Source: Gaiellaceae bacterium
GTDB taxonomy: Bacteria > Actinomycetota > Thermoleophilia > Gaiellales > Gaiellaceae
Reading direction: 5' to 3'
Assembly: GCA_026002995.1 (NCBI GenBank)
Contig: BPGK01000001.1
Span: 1,178,001-1,242,000 of the forward strand
DNA: 64,000 bases
The position numbers and the translations under genes were made by a program. Each line of letters opens with the position of its first letter. Within the stretch, counting starts at the first letter, position 1. The notes below the pieces were generated by a model. That model ran no database searches. It saw only the letters and a list, made by a program, of their open reading frames with translations, and was not told where the DNA came from. This document shows positions 35,606 to 48,957 of this stretch, piece after piece.

Positions 35606-37036
35606 ATGCGACTTCTGGCTGCGGCAACCGCTCTCGTGGCAGCGCTCCTCGGCGGCGCGACGTCTGCGCGCGCCCTCGACGTCGGCGCGAACGACGACTC
35701 GGCGCGCTACCAGGACGATCGCGGGGCCGCCATGTTCGCGCAGATGCGCGAGCTCGGGCTCACCCGGGTCGTGATCGGCGTGCGGCACACGCCGAGCGAC
35801 CCGCTCGCGATCCCGGGGCGGGAGGGCCTCGCGGAGGCGGTGGAGGCGGCGTCGGCGGCCGGGCTGCGGGTCGTGCTCGCCGTCTACCCCTACCCACCGC
35901 GGGAGCTCGAGGCGGGCGTCGGGTCGCCGGTGCGCTTCGCGGCGTTCGTCGCGGAGGTCGCAAGGACGTTCCCCGCGGTGCGGGCCTTCGTGATCGGCAA
36001 CGAGCCGAACCAGCCCGCGTTCTGGCGCCCGCAGTTCGACGCGAGCGGCCGGAACGTCTCGGCGGCGGCGTTCGGCGCCTACCTGGCGGCGGCCTACGAC
36101 GCGCTCGAGGCCGTCGACCCGTCGATCACGGTGATCGGGGTCGGGCTCTCGCCGCGAGGGAACGACAAGCCGAGCGCGAGGAACAACGTCTCCACGTCGC
36201 CGATCCGCTTCCTCCGCTCGCTCGGCGCCTGGTACCGGGCGAGTGGGCGGACGCGCCCGCTCATGGACGCGTTCAGCTTCCACCCGTACCCCAGGGAGGC
36301 GACCGACCCGCTCGATCGCGGGTACGGATGGCCAAACGCAGGCTTCGTCAACCTCGACCGGGTGAAGCAGGCGCTCTGGGACGCCTTCCACGGAACCCCG
36401 CAGCCGACGACCCTGAACGGCCTCGCGATTCACCTCGACGAGGTCGGCTGGCAGGTCGACACTGCCCTGCGCGAGGGCTACCGCGGCGACGAGAACGTGC
36501 GTGTTACCGACGAGGCGTCCCAGGCGGAGATCTACGGCGAGCTCGTCCGCCGCGCCGCCTGCGATCCCGACGTCGCCTCGCTCAGCTTCTTCGGGTTCCG
36601 CGACGACGGGCTCCGCACCGGCTTCCAGACCGGGCTCCAGCGCGTCGACGGCAGCCCGCGACCCGCCTCGGCGGCGGTCCGCCAGGCTCTGAGCGAGGTA
36701 GCGGGCGGCTGCCCGTCGCCGGCCGCGCGCTGGCGGCCGGCTCGCACCGTCCTCGACGCGTCCGTCGCGGTCGAGGCTCGCGGAGCACGCCTGCTGACCC
36801 GTATCTCGACAGGAGAGGACGCCCGCGCGACGGTCTGCGTGCGGAGCATCCGCACCGGCAGGATCACCACCTGCCGCACCGTCTCGGTCGTCGGGCTCCG
36901 GCCGGCGCTCGTCGCCCTGCCGGCGCGGCGGGCGCTCCGTAGCCGTCTCGAGGTCGCGGTCGACCTCGAGGCCGAGGCGAACGCGGCCCGACGGAGCCGC
37001 CAGGTGCTCCGAGCGTACCCGGAAGCCCGGTCTTGA
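35606..37036 (+). CDS. Secreted glycoside hydrolase-like protein, paralogue of 1499-2956
   Basis: This protein of about 476 residues has a signal peptide (residues 1-24, ending SARA), a GH-A-type barrel with GNEPNQPAFW (acid/base Glu, about residue 133) and HLDEVGWQ (candidate nucleophile Glu), and a C-terminal domain with two Cys pairs. It shares the layout, RASGRTRP-MDAFS segment and NEPN motif of the gene at 1499. ATG 35606 is preferred over GTG 35597 because it gives the cleaner signal. Its TGA overlaps the -35 box of the following SOS promoter. Confidence 0.78.
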   Translation: MRLLAAATALVAALLGGATSARALDVGANDDSARYQDDRGAAMFAQMRELGLTRVVIGVRHTPSDPLAIPGREGLAEAVEAASAAGLRVVLAVYPYPPRELEAGVGSPVRFAAFVAEVARTFPAVRAFVIGNEPNQPAFWRPQFDASGRNVSAAAFGAYLAAAYDALEAVDPSITVIGVGLSPRGNDKPSARNNVSTSPIRFLRSLGAWYRASGRTRPLMDAFSFHPYPREATDPLDRGYGWPNAGFVNLDRVKQALWDAFHGTPQPTTLNGLAIHLDEVGWQVDTALREGYRGDENVRVTDEASQAEIYGELVRRAACDPDVASLSFFGFRDDGLRTGFQTGLQRVDGSPRPASAAVRQALSEVAGGCPSPAARWRPARTVLDASVAVEARGARLLTRISTGEDARATVCVRSIRTGRITTCRTVSVVGLRPALVALPARRALRSRLEVAVDLEAEANAARRSRQVLRAYPEARS

Positions 37037-37077
37037 CAGCGAACACGTGTTCGCTCATACTGCGAACACGTGTTCGC
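37033..37077 (+). promoter_or_regulatory. SOS promoter with two LexA boxes
   Basis: TTGACA (37033-37038), a 17-base spacer and CATACT (37056-37061) form a near-consensus promoter. The spacer holds a perfect LexA box with core CGAACACGTGTTCG (37040-37053). The identical core recurs at 37063-37076, after the -10, and covers the GTG start codon at 37070. Transcription should begin at or next to that start codon. Confidence 0.88.
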
Positions 37078-37309
37078 CAGGATCGTGATCGTCGTCCTCG
37101 TCTCCGTCCTCCTCTGGGCCGTCCTCGTACGGGACGGCGACGCGGGCTCGCCGCTCCGCCACCACGTCGTGCAGCCCGGAGACACGCTCTGGTCGATCGC
37201 AGCCGAGTCGTACGGCGGGGATCCGCGCGAGGGCGTGTGGAAGATCCAGCAGCGGAACGGTCTCGAGGGGGCGACGATCGTGCCGGGCCAGCGGCTCGTG
37301 CTGCCCTGA
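37070..37309 (+). CDS. SOS-controlled LysM membrane protein, YneA/DivS-like division inhibitor candidate
   Basis: This 79-residue protein has an N-terminal membrane helix (residues 3-18), a short linker and one LysM domain (HHVVQPGDTLWSIAAESYGG... ending GQRLVLP), which binds peptidoglycan. This layout and the tandem LexA boxes match the SOS-induced cell-division suppressors of gram-positive bacteria (YneA, ChiZ, DivS, SosA). These are unrelated or only loosely related in sequence but alike in build. Those genes usually sit beside lexA. Here lexA is not in the window. The start GTG lies inside the second LexA box, so the mRNA is probably leaderless. Confidence 0.85.
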   Translation: MFARIVIVVLVSVLLWAVLVRDGDAGSPLRHHVVQPGDTLWSIAAESYGGDPREGVWKIQQRNGLEGATIVPGQRLVLP

Positions 37310-37358
37310 GTCTCGCCGGGTGGTATGAACCCGCGGACGCCCGCGTGAAAGGAGACGC

Positions 37359-37811
37359 ATGGCCAGCGACCGCATCCTCCAACTCCTCCGCAGTCCGGTC
37401 GATCCCGACGAGCTGGCAGAGATCCGAGAGCTCTGGAAGGCGCACTCGATCGCCGAGGACAACCGTGACCTACCGGGCCTGATCGCCACGCTCACCGAGG
37501 ACTGCGTCTACGAGGTGATGGGCACGGGCGCTCGCTGGGAGGGCCACGCCGGCGCCGAGCGCTTCTACACCGAGCTCCTGACGGCGTTCCCGGACATCCA
37601 CTTCGAGCTCGAGTACATCGTCATCGGGCCGCAAGGTGTCTGCGAGGACGCACGCGTGACCGCGACGCACGCCGGGCGCTGGCTCGATCTCGAGCCGACG
37701 GGCGAGCGGCTCGAGTGGCGGAACGCGATCTTCTTCCCCTGGGACCGGGGTGCCCGCAAGTTCAAGGGCGAGACTGTGTTCACGGACTTCCCGCACCTCG
37801 GCGTGCGCTGA
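37359..37811 (+). CDS. SnoaL/NTF2-fold protein
   Basis: This 150-residue protein has the NTF2-like cone fold: helices IRELWKAHSIAEDNRD, then strands ending FHFELEYIVIG-like and a TATHAGRWL strand. Family members are ester cyclases, hydratases or polyketide-type cyclases, and many are of unknown function. A good Shine-Dalgarno, AAAGGAG, precedes the ATG. The conserved Asp/His residues that define SnoaL activity cannot be assigned with certainty, so the substrate is unknown. Confidence 0.75.
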   Translation: MASDRILQLLRSPVDPDELAEIRELWKAHSIAEDNRDLPGLIATLTEDCVYEVMGTGARWEGHAGAERFYTELLTAFPDIHFELEYIVIGPQGVCEDARVTATHAGRWLDLEPTGERLEWRNAIFFPWDRGARKFKGETVFTDFPHLGVR

Positions 37812-37847
37812 GCGCGCGGGGGCGGGAGCCGGCGGGTGCGGGCGCGG

Positions 37848-37853
37848 TACGCT
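37848..37853 (+). promoter_or_regulatory. -10 hexamer TACGCT of rnz
   Basis: TACGCT ends 6 bases before the GTG at 37860, supporting that start over an in-frame GTG at 37836. Confidence 0.5.
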
Positions 37854-37859
37854 CGCGCG

Positions 37860-38837
37860 GTGGACCTCGACGTCGTCTTCCTCGGCACCGCGGGCTCGAT
37901 GCCGACGGCGGCGCGCGGCCTTCCGGCCACGCTCGTCCGCCGCGGGGGCGAGCGGCTGCTCTTCGACTGCGGCGAGGGCACGCAGCGGCAGCTCCTCCGC
38001 TCCGACGTCGGGCTCGTCGAGCTCGAGGAGATCTTCCTCACCCACTTCCACGCCGACCACGTTCTCGGGCTGCCCGGACTGCTGAAGACGTTCGCGCTGA
38101 GGGGTCGCGACGTGCCGCTGACGATCTACGGGCCGGTGGGGACCCGTGCGCTCATGGAGACGCTGCGCCGCGTCTACGGGCGACTCGACTACCCACTCGC
38201 GATCACCGAGCTCGAGCCCGGGGACGAGCTCGCTCGCGACGGATACGCGCTTCGCGCCTTCGCGGTGAGCCACGGCGTGGCGGCGCTCGGGTACGCGCTC
38301 GTTGAGGACGAGCGGCCCGGCCGGTTCGACGTCGAGGCCGCGGACGCGCTCGGCGTCCCGCCGGGGCCTGCCCGCGGCGCGCTCCAGCGGGGCGAGCCGG
38401 TGCGACTCGGAAGCGGCGAGGAGGTGCGACCGGAGCAGGTGCTCGGTCCTGCGCGACCCGGCCGGAAGGTCGTCCTGGCGGGAGACACCGCCCCCGCCGC
38501 GTCGGTCGTCGAGGCAGCCACAGGCGCCGACCTCCTCGTGCACGAGGCGACCTTCCTCGCGGCCGAGCGCGCGCGCGCCCGGGAGACGTCGCACTCGACG
38601 GCCGGGGAGGCGGCGCTCGTCGCCCGCGAAGCGGGCGTCGGGCTCCTCGCGTTGACGCACGTCTCGCCGCGCTACTTCGGCCACGAAGTGGTGGAGGAGG
38701 CGCGGGAGCTCTTCCCCCGTACGGTTGTGCCCCGCGACTTCGACCTCGTGGCGATCCCCTTCCCGGAGCGCGGATCGCCGGAGCTCGTCCGCTCGGGGGC
38801 GCGCACCGACCGACGTGCGGTAGGGTCCGAGGCATGA
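37860..38837 (+). CDS. rnz: Ribonuclease Z (tRNA 3' processing)
   Basis: RNase Z trims the 3' trailer of tRNA precursors that lack encoded CCA, which fits the three CCA-less tRNAs in this window. The 325-residue metallo-beta-lactamase protein begins LDVVFLGTAGSMPTA and has the zinc motif THFHADHVLGLPG near residue 60, the flexible-arm region after it, and the later zinc ligands AGDTAP, HEATF and HSTAGEA-type His. The GTG at 37860 gives the standard N-terminus. Its TGA overlaps the next ATG (ATGA). Confidence 0.96.
   Translation: MDLDVVFLGTAGSMPTAARGLPATLVRRGGERLLFDCGEGTQRQLLRSDVGLVELEEIFLTHFHADHVLGLPGLLKTFALRGRDVPLTIYGPVGTRALMETLRRVYGRLDYPLAITELEPGDELARDGYALRAFAVSHGVAALGYALVEDERPGRFDVEAADALGVPPGPARGALQRGEPVRLGSGEEVRPEQVLGPARPGRKVVLAGDTAPAASVVEAATGADLLVHEATFLAAERARARETSHSTAGEAALVAREAGVGLLALTHVSPRYFGHEVVEEARELFPRTVVPRDFDLVAIPFPERGSPELVRSGARTDRRAVGSEA
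38821..38826 (+). promoter_or_regulatory. -10-like TAGGGT before the 38834 gene
   Basis: TAGGGT ends 7 bases before the ATG at 38834, inside the 3' end of rnz. It may add a separate leaderless transcript. Confidence 0.35.
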
Positions 38838-39067
38838 CGAGGCTCGTGCAGGTAGCGGTCGCGGGCGACGTGGCCGAGGCGGAGCTCATCCAGGAGATGC
38901 TCGCCACGGCGGGGATCGAGTCGCGGCTCGAGCCCGCGGTCGAGCACGACGCCGCGGCGCACGACGATCCACCGCTCAAGGTGCTCGTGGCCGAGTCCGA
39001 GATCGAGGACGCGCGCGAGGCGATCGAGGCGCTCGCGGAGCCGGACGCCGAGCTGGACGATCTCTAG
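38834..39067 (+). CDS. DUF2007-like small protein
   Basis: This 77-residue acidic protein reads TRLVQVAVAGDVAEAELIQEMLATAGIESRL and later LKVLVAESEIEDAREAIEAL. This beta-alpha-beta layout, with a helix carrying AELIQEML, is that of the DUF2007 'putative signal transducing protein' family. Its function is unknown. The start overlaps the rnz stop, so it may be coupled to rnz. Confidence 0.82.
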   Translation: MTRLVQVAVAGDVAEAELIQEMLATAGIESRLEPAVEHDAAAHDDPPLKVLVAESEIEDAREAIEALAEPDAELDDL

Positions 39068-39094
39068 CGCGACGGCTCGCGCCGACGCATCCGC

Positions 39095-40705
<1,611 letters not shown>

Positions 40706-40706
<1 letters not shown>

Positions 40707-41977
40707 TGCTCGTCTGCCGCAATGGGCGTGCCGACTCGCTCGTGCTCGAGGGGCGTGCGCTCGACCCAGGGCGAGGGATCGACGCCTGTTTGCGCGTCGT
40801 GGTCGAGGACGGCATCGTCGCCGCTCTCGAGCCGGGAAGCGACGCTCGGCTCGTTCTCGCGCCGGCCTTCGTCGATCCGCACGTCCACCTGCGCACGCCG
40901 GGCCGCGAGGACGAGGAGACGCTCCTCTCGGGAACGTCCGCCGCCGCGGCCGGCGGGTTCTGCGCGATCCTCGCCATGCCCAACACCGAGCCCGTCGTCG
41001 ACTCCGCAGCAGTGCTCGGGTCGCTCGTCGAGCGTGCGCGCGACGAGGCCCTCGTCCCCACGGGCTTCCTGGCGGCGATCACGAAGGGGCAGCGCGGCGA
41101 GGAGCTGACGGAGATGGCCGAGCTTGCCGCGGCCGGCGCTCTGGGTTTCACCGACGACGGGCTGCCCGTCGCCGCGGCCGGCGTGCTCCGCCAAGCGCTG
41201 CGCTACGCCGGTCTCACCAGGCTCCCGCTCGCGCTCCACTGCGAGGAGCCCACGCTCTCGCGAGGCGGCCACGCCCACGAGGGTCCCGTCTCCGCGGAGC
41301 TCGGCCTCGGCGCGATCCCGTCGCTCGCGGAGAGCCTCATGGTGCGACGCGATCTCGCGCTCGCCGGCCTCGAGGAGTACCCCGTCCACCTCATGCACCT
41401 CTCGGCGCGGGAGTCCGTCGAGGCTCTCGAGCAGGCCCTCGCGGAGGGCGTTCCAGCGACCGCCGAGGTGACGCCACACCACCTCGTCCTCACCGACGAG
41501 GCCGTTCGCTCGCTCGATCCGAACCTGAAGATGAATCCCCCGCTGCGCTCTGAGGACGACCGCGAGGCGCTCCGAGCGGCGTTGCGCAGCGGAACGATCT
41601 CGTGCATCGCGACCGACCACGCGCCGCACGCGCGGCACGAGAAGGACGTCCCCTTCGAAGAGGCGCCCTTCGGCGTCACGGGTCTCGAGACCGCCTTCGC
41701 GGCCCTCTACACGCACCTCGTCGTGCCTGGGCTCCTCACGCTCGAGACGCTCCTCGAGCGCATGTCCTCCGGGCCCGCGCGCGTCTTCGGTCTCGACGAG
41801 CCGCGCCTCGAGGTCGGTGCGCGCGCGAACCTCGTCGCGCTCGACCTGGAGGCCGAGTGGACGGTCACCGAGGATGGGTTCCGCTCGCGATCTGCGAACT
41901 CGTGGTTGCTCGGTCGGCGGCTCCGGGGGCGGGTCGTGCGCACGATCGCCGACGGTCGAGAGGTCTTCGCCGAGTGA
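40706..41977 (+). CDS. pyrC: Dihydroorotase
   Basis: This amidohydrolase closes carbamoyl aspartate to dihydroorotate. The 423-residue protein is of class I type, with the metal motif [13 protein letters not shown] near residue 57, the [22 protein letters not shown] loop, LHCEEP and HLSARESVE metal His residues, HHLVLTD, and [13 protein letters not shown] carrying the catalytic Asp. The product strand VTPHHL is normal. It overlaps pyrB (TGATG) and carA (GTGA). Confidence 0.97.
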
Positions 41978-43010
41978 GCGGCTACCTGCTCCTCGAGGAC
42001 GGGACGCTCCTGCGCGGCCGCTCGGTGGGAGCGGACGGCGCCGCCTTCGGCGAGGCGGTCTTCACGACGGCGATGACGGGCTACCAGGAGACCGTGACCG
42101 ATCCGAGCTACGCCGAGCAGCTCGTCTGTTTCACCGCGCCGATGGTGGGGAACTACGGCGTCGCCGAGGAGCGACTCGAGTCGGACGGGCCGCATGCGAA
42201 GGCCGTCCTCATGCGTCGGCTCGGCGGCTCGGAGTGGGCCGAGTGGTTGCGCCGGCACGGCCTCGTCGGCCTCGAGGAGATCGACACGCGAACGCTCGTC
42301 CTTCGCCTGCGCGAGGCCGGCGCGATGCGCGGGGTCGCCGTCTCCAGCGAAGACGTACTCTCACCCGACGACGCCCTCGGGCGCGTTCGGGCGACGCCCG
42401 TGATGGCAGGGCAGGCGCTCGTCGCGCAGGTCTCGACACCGGCGGCGTACGTGTTCCGCGCGGAGGGCTCTCCCCGCGTCGCCGTGATCGACTATGGGAC
42501 GAAGCGGTCGATTCTCCGTCGCCTCGCGACGGCGGGCGCGTCGGTGACCGTCTTCCCGCACACGGTGGGTGCGGAGGAGCTCGTCGCCTTCGACGGCGTC
42601 GTGCTGTCGAACGGCCCGGGCGATCCGGAGCCGCTCGTGCAGGAGGTCGAGACGGTGCGCGATCTCCTCGGCCGCGTGCCCGTCTTCGGGATCTGCCTCG
42701 GGCACCAGCTCCTCGGGCTTGCGACCGGTCACGAGACGTACAAGCTCCCCTTCGGCCACCGGGGCGCGAACCACCCGGTCCTCGACCGCCGCTCCGGACG
42801 CGTGCTCGTGACGAGCCAGAACCACGGGTTTGCAGTGGCTCCCTCCGAGGAGGCCGAGGCGACGCACGTCTCGCTCTACGACGGGACGGTGGAGGGCTTC
42901 GACTTCCCGGGCCTGCGCGCGCGCTCGGTGCAGTTCCACCCCGAGGCGGGCCCGGGCCCGCACGACGCCTGGCCGCTCCTCGAGGCCTGGGTAGAGGAGC
43001 TCCGCGCCTG

Positions 43011-43011
<1 letters not shown>
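41974..43011 (+). CDS. carA: Carbamoyl-phosphate synthase, small (glutaminase) subunit
   Basis: CarA supplies ammonia from glutamine to CarB. The 345-residue protein has the N-terminal interaction domain ([23 protein letters not shown]) and the class I amidotransferase domain, with the nucleophile in GICLGHQLL near residue 235 and the His-Glu pair in [14 protein letters not shown] 41974 overlaps the pyrC stop. Its TGA overlaps the carB ATG. Confidence 0.97.
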
Positions 43012-46117
<3,106 letters not shown>

Positions 46118-46121
<4 letters not shown>

Positions 46122-46825
46122 TCGCCCCGAGCGCCCCGAGCGCGACGCTCTCATTCGCCGGTCGGCGGGCGCGCCGTGAGCGCCTCGGCGTACGCCGAGT
46201 GGAGCCGGTCGGCCCGTACACGCTCCTTTGCCTCGAGCGGGGCGGGCTCGAGTCAGGGAGGCCGGGGCAGTTCTTCATGCTCGAGGCCCCGGGACGACTC
46301 CTGCCGCGGCCGATGAGCCTCTGCCTCGCTCCGCCAGGCGAGCTCGCGTTCCTCGTCGAGCCGATCGGCCCCGGCACGCGCGCGCTCTGCGCTCTCACTC
46401 CGGGGGACGCGATCCACGTTCTCGGGCCGCTCGGCAACGGCTTCGACCTCGACGTCGAGCGTCCTCTCCTCGTCGCCGGCGGGATCGGCATCGCACCGAT
46501 GCCGTACCTGCGAGAGGCTCTCGGTGGGGCGCCCGCGATCCTCGGCTTTCGGAGCGAGCTACACGCCGAGGCTGCGTGCCTCCTCCCGGACGCCGAGGTC
46601 GTCGTCGAGCCGGAGCTCGTCACCGACCTCCTCGGGGAGGATCCCGGGGACGTCCTCGCGTGCGGGCCCGAGCCCATGCTCGAAGCGGTGCGGCGCGCCG
46701 TGCCGGGCGCCCAGCTCGCCTGGGAGGCGCCGATGGCGTGCGGCTACGGGGCGTGTTTCGGATGCGTCGTCGAGCTCGAGGGGCGCTACGCGCGCCTCTG
46801 CGTCGAGGGGCCGGTCCTGCGGTGA
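46118..46825 (+). CDS. pyrK: Dihydroorotate dehydrogenase electron transfer subunit
   Basis: PyrK passes electrons from dihydroorotate dehydrogenase PyrD to NAD through FAD and a 2Fe-2S cluster. The 235-residue protein has the FAD site [10 protein letters not shown] near residue 63, an NAD-type [11 protein letters not shown] near residue 125, and the C-terminal cluster Cys residues in [13 protein letters not shown] plus a later Cys. GTG 46118 overlaps the carB stop. With the adjacent pyrD it forms the class 1B enzyme. Confidence 0.95.
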
Positions 46826-47673
46826 GCGTCCCGATCCTCAACGCGTCGGGCTGCCTCGACGCCCTCGTCGCTCCCGATGTCGCGCGGACGCTCGACGCCT
46901 TCGTCACGAAGACCGTGACTCTCCTTCCACGGGAAGGCAACCCGCCGCCGCGCATCGCCGAGGTCGAGCACGGGATGCTGAACTCGATCGGCCTCCAGAA
47001 CCCCGGGATCGACGCCTTCGTCAGCGAGGCGCTCCCGGCGCTCGCCGAGCTCGGTGTCCCGCTCTGGGTGTCGGTTGGCGGCTTCTCTGCCCGCGAGTAC
47101 GCGCACGTCTGCGAGCGGCTCGACGAGTGCGAGGACGTGACGACGATCGAGCTCAACCTCTCCTGCCCGAACGTCGAGGAGGCGGCGGAGACCGCTGCGG
47201 AGATCACGCGCGCCGCCCGCGCGGCGACGTCGAAGCCCCTGTACGCGAAGCTCTCGCCCGCGACCTGGGACCTCGCCGCCCTCGCGCGCGCCGTCGCCGA
47301 GGCCGGCGCCGACGGGCTCTCGCTCGTGAACACGATCCGCGGGCTCGCGCTCGATCCGGCAACGGGGCGCCCCGTGCTCGCCCGCGGCGCCGGGGGGTAC
47401 TCGGGCCCGGCGCTGCTCCCGATCGCCGCAGCGTGCATCCACGCCTGCGCCCACGCCGTCGATCTCCCGATCGTGGGGATGGGCGGCGTCGCATCCGGGG
47501 CGGACGCAGCGATGCTCGTCGCGGCGGGAGCGAGCGCGATCGCGATCGGGACGGCGCTCTTCGCCGACCCGCTCGCAGCCGAGCGGATTCGCGCGGAGCT
47601 CGCGAGCGCCGTGGGGACGCCGCCGGCGGCCGATCGGGACTCGCGCTCTCTCTCGCAGGCGTCTTCAGCCTAG
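46822..47673 (+). CDS. pyrD: Dihydroorotate dehydrogenase, class 1B catalytic subunit
   Basis: PyrD oxidises dihydroorotate to orotate with FMN. The 283-residue TIM barrel has LNASGCLD, the TKTVTLLPREGNPPPR loop, NSIGLQNPG, ELNLSCPNVE with the class 1 catalytic Cys, YAKLSP, and GMGGVASGADAAMLVAAGASA. The start GTG overlaps pyrK. It closes the operon. pyrE and pyrF are not next to it, though pyrF usually stands before mihF in actinobacteria. Confidence 0.96.
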   Translation: MSVPILNASGCLDALVAPDVARTLDAFVTKTVTLLPREGNPPPRIAEVEHGMLNSIGLQNPGIDAFVSEALPALAELGVPLWVSVGGFSAREYAHVCERLDECEDVTTIELNLSCPNVEEAAETAAEITRAARAATSKPLYAKLSPATWDLAALARAVAEAGADGLSLVNTIRGLALDPATGRPVLARGAGGYSGPALLPIAAACIHACAHAVDLPIVGMGGVASGADAAMLVAAGASAIAIGTALFADPLAAERIRAELASAVGTPPAADRDSRSLSQASSA

Positions 47674-47714
47674 AGAACGAAAAAATCCCTGCAAATGAGC
47701 TAAAACATTGACGC

Positions 47715-47742
47715 TTGACCACGGTGTGAGTCTTGGTAGACT
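47715..47742 (+). promoter_or_regulatory. Promoter of mihF
   Basis: TTGACC (47715-47720), a 16-base spacer and TAGACT (47737-47742) lie in a locally AT-rich stretch after pyrD (47674-47752). The ATG of mihF at 47753 is 10 bases after the -10, so the leader is only a few bases long. Confidence 0.65.
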
Positions 47743-47752
47743 CGTCCGGCTC

Positions 47753-48088
47753 ATGGTCACCACGAAGTCCTCGGCGCAGGCACCGGCACGGTCGCTCGAC
47801 CAGCGGATGGAGGCGCTTCAGCGGGCGAACGACGTCCGCGTGCGGCGGGCCCAGCTCAAGCGCGATCTCAAGGCGGGGCGCGCCCACATCGAGGACATCC
47901 TGCGCGACCCACCCGACTGGGTCGAGACCGCGAAGGTGTTCGACATGCTGATGGCGGTGCCGAAGTTCGGCCGCGTCAAGGCGGCGCGGCTCCTCAACCA
48001 GTGCCGGATCAGCCAGTCGAAGACCGTGGGCGGACTCTCCGAGCGCCAGCGCACCGAGCTCGTCCAGCTCTTCAACCACCGCGGGTAG
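47753..48088 (+). CDS. mihF: Integration host factor, actinobacterial type (mIHF)
   Basis: mIHF is a small nucleoid-associated protein that bends DNA through a helix-two-turn-helix domain. The 111-residue protein has KRDLKAGRAHIEDILRDPP near residue 40, the motif VPKFGRVKAARLLNQCRIS near residue 70-88 and the GLSERQRTELVQLF end. Start ATG 47753 is favoured over an upstream TTG (47708) because the TTG lies before the promoter -35. Its neighbours gmk and rpoZ are its usual actinobacterial ones. Confidence 0.95.
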   Translation: MVTTKSSAQAPARSLDQRMEALQRANDVRVRRAQLKRDLKAGRAHIEDILRDPPDWVETAKVFDMLMAVPKFGRVKAARLLNQCRISQSKTVGGLSERQRTELVQLFNHRG

Positions 48089-48092
48089 CCCT

Positions 48093-48677
48093 GTGGCCGA
48101 GTCCGTGCGGCCCGTCTTCGTCGTCACGGGACCGTCGGGCGCGGGGAAGGGCACGCTCATCGCGGGGCTCCTGGAGCGGCTGCCCGAGCTCGAGGTCGCG
48201 GTCTCGGCGACGACGCGCTCGCGCCGCCCGGGCGAGGTCGACGGACGCGAGTACTGGTTCCTGTCCGAGGTCGAGTTTCTGCGCCGCGTCGATGCGGGGG
48301 AGTTCCTCGAGCACGTCTGCTACGTCTCCGGGCGGCGCTACGGGACGCTTCGCTCGGAGATCGATCGGATCGCAGCCGAGGGTAAGGTATGCGTCCTCGA
48401 GCTCGAGCTCGAGGGCGCGCTCAAGGTGCAAAGCGAGGTGCCGGGGAGCGTGACGCTCTTCATCTCCGCCGACGTCTCCGAGCTCGAGCGGCGGCTCCGC
48501 GAGCGCGCGACCGAGAGCACGGGCGAGATCGGAGAGCGGATTCGGCTCGCCCGGCAGCAGCTGGAGCAGGCGCACCTCTTCCGGTACATGGTGCGGAACG
48601 ACGACGTCGAGCGGGCGACCGCGGTTCTCTCGGCCATCGTCGAGCGCGAGCTCGAGCTCGCCGCCGAGCGCGCCTGA
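48093..48677 (+). CDS. gmk: Guanylate kinase
   Basis: Gmk phosphorylates GMP to GDP. The 194-residue protein has the P-loop GPSGAGKGTL near residue 13, TTRSRRPGEVDGREYWF (GMP binding), the GRRYGTLRSEID segment and LELELEGALKVQ. Start GTG 48093 is 4 bases after mihF, so the two are co-transcribed. A normal length and all nucleotide motifs are seen. Confidence 0.97.
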   Translation: MAESVRPVFVVTGPSGAGKGTLIAGLLERLPELEVAVSATTRSRRPGEVDGREYWFLSEVEFLRRVDAGEFLEHVCYVSGRRYGTLRSEIDRIAAEGKVCVLELELEGALKVQSEVPGSVTLFISADVSELERRLRERATESTGEIGERIRLARQQLEQAHLFRYMVRNDDVERATAVLSAIVERELELAAERA

Positions 48678-48704
48678 GGCATCTCCCGCTACCATGGCGC
48701 GGCC

Positions 48705-48944
48705 ATGATCCATCCGCGACTCGACACGCTGCTCGAGAAGACCGGCGGCTCCCGCTACGCGCTCGTCATCGTGGCGGCGAAGCGCGCCCGCCAGATCAAC
48801 AACTACCACCACCAGCTCGGCGAGGGGTTGGGCTTCGAGGACGCCCCGCCGCCGCTGATCGAGTCCCGCTCGAAGAACTACCTCACGATGGCGATGGAGG
48901 AGATCGCGAGCGGGAAGATCACGTACAAGCTGCCGACCGGCTAG
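48705..48944 (+). CDS. rpoZ: RNA polymerase omega subunit
   Basis: Omega helps assemble RNA polymerase. This 79-residue protein begins MIHPRLDTLLEKTGGSRYAL, with the typical VVAAKRARQINNY and the SRSKNYLTMAMEEIASGKI segment that cradles beta-prime. In actinobacteria rpoZ follows gmk, as here. TACCAT lies about 10 bases before the ATG and may start an extra transcript. Confidence 0.96.
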   Translation: MIHPRLDTLLEKTGGSRYALVIVAAKRARQINNYHHQLGEGLGFEDAPPPLIESRSKNYLTMAMEEIASGKITYKLPTG

Positions 48945-48957
48945 GACCACGCGCCCG

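Noticed and set aside
36998-37070. Reading the LysM gene from the TTG at 37033
   Set aside because: That frame differs from the LysM frame, overlaps the -35 box, and encodes Arg-rich sequence without a domain.
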